Shown here: positions 60,149 through 64,000 of the stretch, in pieces | Position numbering within the stretch: the first letter of the stretch is position 1 | Layout: every line of letters starts with the position of its first letter | Source of the DNA: Treponema denticola | GTDB lineage: Bacteria > Spirochaetota > Spirochaetia > Treponematales > Treponemataceae | Assembly: GCF_024400535.1 (NCBI RefSeq) | Contig: NZ_CP038800.1 | Span: forward strand, 62,001 to 126,000 | DNA length: 64,000 nt | Direction: 5' to 3' | Translations under genes and position numbers: made by a program | The notes under the pieces: generated by a model | Databases searched by the model: none | What the model was told of the DNA's origin: nothing | What the model saw: the letters and a program-made list of their open reading frames with translations, nothing else

Positions 60149-62248
60149 TTATTTTGAGTCAGCCCTCCAAACACCGCTCCATTTATCCTCTATTTTTTGA
60201 GAAAGAAGAGCCTCACATTTTTCTGCATATTTTTTTGCAGGCGGATCGATAGTTTCCGTTTGCTTAAAAATATTTAAAGCTTCTTTAATATTTCCGGCAT
60301 AAAACTCTCTTAAGCCTTTATCAAAAGAAATAAATATATCCTTTTTTTCGTTATAAATTCTTTCATCCATAATCTCATAAACAATTACAGGTTCATTTTT
60401 TCCTACAACTGCGGCACGGGCAAGCTCTCTAAATTTTAAAATCGTACCGGCCTCTTCTGCCTGCTTTTTTGAAGCCTCGGAACACATCGTATATGTACCG
60501 AATTGTTTGTTTAAACCCTCTAAACGGGCTGCCAAATTTACCGAATCTCCAAGCATTGTATAATCAAATCGGTTTACCGAACCCATATTTCCTACAATAG
60601 CAAAACCGGTATTAAGCCCTATACGCATTTTAAACGGCTTACCCCCTGCTTTTTTTTCAAATTCCGGCCTGCGTTCTTCAAGTTTTCTTTGACAAGCCCA
60701 AGCCGCTTCTAAAGCACAACAAGCATGATTTTCAACAGAAGTGGGCGCATTCCAAAATGCAATTATCGCATCTCCTTCATACTTATCTATAGTTCCTCCT
60801 GAATCCAAAATAATAGCACTCATATCTGAAAGATAATCATTTAAAAGTTCAGTCAAATCTTCAGGGCTTAAACTTTCAGAAATAGAAGTAAAACCTTGCA
60901 AGTCTGAAAAAAAGATAGAAAGCTCTTTTCTCTCTCCCCCTAATTTTAATTGTGACGGATTTGCGATTAACTGCTCGATAACCGCAGGGCTTAGATATTG
61001 TTTAAATGCATTCTTTAAATATCTTCTTTGTTTCCCTTCGACCATATAACTCACTGCAAGAGAAGCAATAAATGCTGCCAGCATAGCCGAAAGGGAGGCA
61101 GCAACAGGAACAGATATTCCAAACCGGAATAAAAAGTAGGAAACAAAAAGATAACAAAAAGCTAAACACAAAAAGCATCCCGTATTTACAATTACTGAGA
61201 CCGCTCTGGATTTTATTTTCTCTGAAATAATTTCAATTAGTATAGACAAAATTATACAAATAAAAATAATCAGTAAATCAATGGAAAAAGGGGTTTTTAT
61301 AATCTTTTGTCCTGAAATAATATTATCCAGAAGAGTTATATGTATACCAACGCCAGGATAAGACGAGGAAACGGGAGTTTGACAAATATCGAAAAGCCCC
61401 GGAGCATAAAGCCCAAAAAATACATACATTCCTTCAAAATCTTGGGGACTTAATTCAGGCTCAAGCCCGGCTCTGATGTCAACCTGAGCCTTTAAAATAT
61501 CTCCTGCACTATAGGGTATATAATCATCAATACTCTTTGTAAATCTTAGATTAAGAGTATAAGGAAGCTCTTCACTCTTATCACCTCCGACAATGTAAGA
61601 AGCAATTCCCAATGTAGGAATTTTATATTCCTTCCATAAATAAAAAAGACGGGCTCGCCTTATAGTCCCATCGGAATCAGGCAGACTATTTACATTCCCT
61701 ATCATCCTAGCTTTTTCTCTTATTTTTTCGATAGGAAAAATTGCAGGCAAATCCTTTCCTAATATTAAGCCGTATTTTTTTAAAAAAGCTTTATCAACCG
61801 GCTCAGGTTTCGGTGCATCTTGAGGCCAGATATCCGTATTTCCATGATTATAGTCAAAAAAAACTGTTTGGATAACTATTTTACTTTCTTCAGATACCTG
61901 TGCAAACTTATCATCATCTTCAGGGCCGTAGGCTGATTCTTCCGTAAAAAGCATATCAAATGCTATGGACCTAGCCCCGCCTGCCGAAAAAAAATCAACT
62001 ATTTCAGCATAGGCCTCTCTAGGCCAGGGCCATGTCCATCCTAGCTCTTGAGCTGCATAAGTTAAACTTTTTTGATCTACCAAAACTAATACTATCTTAT
62101 CAGAAGCAGAAAAAAAAGGAGCCGTCTTATTCATTCTATCATCATAAAAGAAATATTCTGCCTGCCGAAAAAACCCTGCAAGGTTTAAAATCAGCACAAG
62201 AATAAAAATCGGTACAGAAATAAAAAAAATCTTTTTTAATTTTTTCAT
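60149..62248 (-). CDS. CHASE2-domain class III adenylate cyclase
   Basis: The protein has 699 residues from the ATG at 62248. A TTG at 62263 would overlap the upstream gene by 4 bp and is a weaker choice. One N-terminal transmembrane helix (8-26) leads to an extracytoplasmic CHASE2 sensor (about 30-300, ending before FGLYAPGLFD). Three further helices (about 305-400) are followed by a cyclase domain with FSDLQGFTSIS (metal Asp), DKYEGDAIIAFW (Lys and second metal Asp) and LGDSVNLAARLE (transition-state Asn and Arg). All catalytic residues are present. A short TPR-like tail ends the protein. It is the last gene of the SH3, M48, cyclase operon. Confidence 0.92.
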   Translation of the reverse strand: MKKLKKIFFISVPIFILVLILNLAGFFRQAEYFFYDDRMNKTAPFFSASDKIVLVLVDQKSLTYAAQELGWTWPWPREAYAEIVDFFSAGGARSIAFDMLFTEESAYGPEDDDKFAQVSEESKIVIQTVFFDYNHGNTDIWPQDAPKPEPVDKAFLKKYGLILGKDLPAIFPIEKIREKARMIGNVNSLPDSDGTIRRARLFYLWKEYKIPTLGIASYIVGGDKSEELPYTLNLRFTKSIDDYIPYSAGDILKAQVDIRAGLEPELSPQDFEGMYVFFGLYAPGLFDICQTPVSSSYPGVGIHITLLDNIISGQKIIKTPFSIDLLIIFICIILSILIEIISEKIKSRAVSVIVNTGCFLCLAFCYLFVSYFLFRFGISVPVAASLSAMLAAFIASLAVSYMVEGKQRRYLKNAFKQYLSPAVIEQLIANPSQLKLGGERKELSIFFSDLQGFTSISESLSPEDLTELLNDYLSDMSAIILDSGGTIDKYEGDAIIAFWNAPTSVENHACCALEAAWACQRKLEERRPEFEKKAGGKPFKMRIGLNTGFAIVGNMGSVNRFDYTMLGDSVNLAARLEGLNKQFGTYTMCSEASKKQAEEAGTILKFRELARAAVVGKNEPVIVYEIMDERIYNEKKDIFISFDKGLREFYAGNIKEALNIFKQTETIDPPAKKYAEKCEALLSQKIEDKWSGVWRADSK

Positions 62249-62259
62249 ATTAATACCTA

Positions 62260-63129
62260 TCAATTATTCGGTCTATATTCTTTAAATCTTTTTACTCTGC
62301 TTTCTCTATTATAATTTCCCTTTAGGCTCTTTGTTTCCCATGAAACCTTATTTATTCGTGACAAAGCAGACGGATGCGTTTTACCAAAGCCTCGATGGTC
62401 GTTCTTTTGTTTTTCACTCATAGTCTTAAGCATTTCAGTCATAGCATTAGGATCATAACCTGTCTTAGCCATAAGTTTAACGGCAAAACTATCTGCTGCA
62501 TATTCTTGAGCTTTAGAATAACCTGAATCTACCAGAGTGCTTACAATCTCTTTTGATGCATCTTCTAAAAACTTAAGAGCTTCTTTATTTTTTGAGCCTA
62601 CCATCATAGTTCCCGTACTTTCAACAGCAGCATTCGTTATTCTATTAGCCTTAATGGCTCCAATGCCATGCTTAAGCTGAATATGACCTATCTCATGAGC
62701 TATTACACCGGCTAGAGCATCTTCAGAATCTGTACAAGCCAGTAAACCCCTTGTAATCAAAATATGCCCGCCCGGAGTTGCAAAAGCATTTATTTCATCC
62801 GTGTCCAATACTGCAACATGATAACCGTTATATATTTCCGGCATATCGGAATTAATAACAAGAGCCATACAAATTAAATTTAGGTATTTTTCTAAAGCCT
62901 TATTTCTATAGAGTTTATAATTACTCAAAATAATTGCCCCAACCTCTCTTCCTATGTAATATTCTTCTTCGTTGTATATAGGCTTTGAAGCTTCAACAAT
63001 AGGTGCTGCGGCATCAACAACATTTTTTGTGAATTCGAAAGGATCACTCAAACTTTCAAGAAAAGCACAAGAAAGAATAATAGCCGGTATCATAGTTATA
63101 ATTAAAAATACTGCAAATTTCCTTTTCAT
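62260..63129 (-). CDS. M48-family zinc metalloprotease lipoprotein
   Basis: The protein has 289 residues. The signal peptide has lipobox AIILSC (Cys about 21). The zinc motif is VIAHEIGHIQLKHG (around 142-155), with a third ligand Glu in AQEYAADSFAVKLMAKTGYDP (in parts, around 206). This is the LoiP/BepA type of outer-membrane quality-control protease. It starts within the stop of the SH3 gene (TAATG overlap), and the cyclase gene begins 11 bp after its stop. Translational coupling suggests an envelope-stress unit that signals through cAMP (inference). Confidence 0.9.
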   Translation of the reverse strand: MKRKFAVFLIITMIPAIILSCAFLESLSDPFEFTKNVVDAAAPIVEASKPIYNEEEYYIGREVGAIILSNYKLYRNKALEKYLNLICMALVINSDMPEIYNGYHVAVLDTDEINAFATPGGHILITRGLLACTDSEDALAGVIAHEIGHIQLKHGIGAIKANRITNAAVESTGTMMVGSKNKEALKFLEDASKEIVSTLVDSGYSKAQEYAADSFAVKLMAKTGYDPNAMTEMLKTMSEKQKNDHRGFGKTHPSALSRINKVSWETKSLKGNYNRESRVKRFKEYRPNN

Positions 63130-63605
63130 TATTCACCTTCTTTTAAGGAGCCGTTTATAATAAATATCTGAAGATCTTTTAAACTTATATTAATCTTTTC
63201 GATACTATCAACTGCTTCATAATTTTTTCTTCCGGAAGTAGAAAATTCCGATCCTGAACCTTCAGTTAAACCTTTTCCCGCAAGAGCTAACTCTTTTGAC
63301 TCAGCCGAAGTCTTTTTATCAAAAGCCCCTACTATCTTTTTCTTTGTAAGATTGGCCTTAGGTATCCAACCCATAATATTGTGATTTGAAACAAGAGAAA
63401 TTTTAGCCCACTTTCCTTTTTCTTGTAAAAGATAAACCTGCTCACCGTATTTTACTGTAGCTATATTTTTATCAAAAACGCCGGAACCTGACTTTATCCA
63501 AGATTCTTTTACATTTATATACATCTTAGTAGAAGATTTTTCTGCACCAAGCAAGGCAAACATAAAGAAAAAAGCAAATAGACAAACAATTTTACTTTTA
63601 CTCAT
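63129..63605 (-). CDS. Exported SH3-domain protein
   Basis: The protein has 158 residues. The signal peptide is residues 1-20 (IVCLFAFFFMFALLGAE). One SH3b-type domain spans residues about 27-90: YINVKESWIKSGSGVFDKNI, then VYLLQEKGKWAKISL and IMGWIPKANL. Its C-terminal 65 residues are charged and unstructured. It is the first gene of the three-gene operon with the M48 protease and cyclase, with its own promoter (63633-63661) and GGGAGG before the ATG. Confidence 0.82.
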   Translation of the reverse strand: MSKSKIVCLFAFFFMFALLGAEKSSTKMYINVKESWIKSGSGVFDKNIATVKYGEQVYLLQEKGKWAKISLVSNHNIMGWIPKANLTKKKIVGAFDKKTSAESKELALAGKGLTEGSGSEFSTSGRKNYEAVDSIEKINISLKDLQIFIINGSLKEGE

Positions 63606-63632
63606 ATCTGATACCTCCCTTAATTTTTTTTA

Positions 63633-63661
63633 ATTATACCATAAAGAAATCAGCCTGTCTA
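63633..63661 (-). promoter_or_regulatory. Predicted promoter of the SH3-M48-cyclase operon
   Basis: On the minus strand TAGACA (63656-63661), a 17-bp spacer and a perfect TATAAT (63633-63638). Confidence 0.65.
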
Positions 63662-63691
63662 TCTTTTTAGATTTTATATGGCGGACTAATC

Positions 63692-64000
63692 TTATTTAAA
63701 TATTTTCTTAACTCCCTTCTGCAAGAGAGAGGCGAGCAAGACGGCTATTCCCGTCCATGCAAAGATAGAAGCGGTCTCAATCTGAATCTTAGCTGTTTGA
63801 AAAGCAGAGCCTATGCCGTATTTCGGCTGGCTTAAGACCTCTGCCATTATAACAACCTTCACAGCAAAGCCCGTACTTAAAATATAACCGTTCTTCAAAA
63901 AGGGTCTTATGCAGGGAAGGTATAAACTTTTTAATCTTTTACCGAAAGGAACATTAAAATCGTAAGACATTTCTATCAGACCTTTATCTATGTTTTTTAC
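63692..64000 (-). CDS. ABC transporter permease, C-terminal part (5' end outside the window)
   Basis: The reading frame is open from the window edge to the stop at 63692, about 102 residues. An internal Met at 63970 is not the start, because the sequence before it (VKNIDKGLIE) already fits the family. FGKRLKSLYLPCIRPFL and the following membrane part with VKVVIMAEVLSQPKYGIG match the coupling-helix and C-terminal region of NitT/TauT-type (nitrate/sulfonate/riboflavin precursor-like) permeases. The substrate is unknown. Confidence 0.8.
   Translation of the reverse strand, partial: VKNIDKGLIEMSYDFNVPFGKRLKSLYLPCIRPFLKNGYILSTGFAVKVVIMAEVLSQPKYGIGSAFQTAKIQIETASIFAWTGIAVLLASLLQKGVKKIFK

Noticed and set aside
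1-64000. CRISPR array, prophage or replication origin
   Set aside because: No regularly spaced direct repeats, no phage structural genes and no DnaA-box cluster were seen. Only the ISAs1-family copies and the deoD-leader insert look mobile.

Overview
The window is a low-GC bacterial chromosome segment that reads as an oral-type Treponema (T. denticola or a close relative). Pointers are the archaeal/eukaryotic-type PheRS alpha subunit, abundant lipoproteins with spirochaete-style lipoboxes, an arginine deiminase, a CHASE2 adenylate cyclase and a 570-residue protein of a kind I associate only with treponemes. The species call is inference from content, not from a search. Promoters are unusually easy to see: most are TTGACA-like and TATAAT-like hexamers separated by exactly 17 bp.

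Layout. 1-2880: start of deoD (minus) behind a palindrome-rich leader, a scrap of an ISAs1-family insertion sequence, a metallo-beta-lactamase-fold hydrolase, a complete ISAs1-family copy with a 9-bp target duplication, and an orphan promoter plus terminator. 2881-8536 (minus): a large beta-helix-repeat lipoprotein, then glycerate kinase and a GntP-type permease. 8691-18102: pheS, a GH13 glucosidase, a lipoprotein, glutamate formimidoyltransferase (minus), dnaE and a YggT protein. 18117-26274: a conserved unknown, tRNA-Glu and tRNA-Gln, arcA, an M20 peptidase, gyrA and a TrkA-type protein.

26283-40446 (minus) is the most unusual part. It is a tightly packed operon-like run of about 14 kb encoding a lipoprotein, a four-helix membrane protein, a tubulin/FtsZ-like GTPase, a roughly 1000-residue actin/Hsp70-fold ATPase, a coiled-coil membrane protein, a zinc-metalloprotease lipoprotein and a membrane-anchored SH3 protein. 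An internal tandem duplication has produced a second, chimeric actin-fold protein whose nucleotide-binding motifs are damaged, followed by a collapsed remnant of the two intervening genes. A frameshifted second ISAs1-family copy (40606-41781) sits directly upstream of the operon promoter.

41852-64000: proline iminopeptidase, a lipoprotein hydrolase, a PspC protein, a heterodimeric ABC exporter, PdxS, a degenerate galactokinase, a TtcA-like thiolase, an acetyltransferase relic, a vWA protein, a helicase-associated-domain protein, a RhuM/Fic pair, an EamA transporter, an SH3/M48/adenylate-cyclase operon and the end of an ABC permease.

Two results stand out. First, all three recognisable right ends of the ISAs1-family element lie exactly 18 bp upstream of a -35 hexamer, always in the same orientation, which suggests promoter-directed insertion. 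Second, the tubulin-like plus actin-like envelope operon, with its chimeric duplicate, is the best candidate for an undescribed system.
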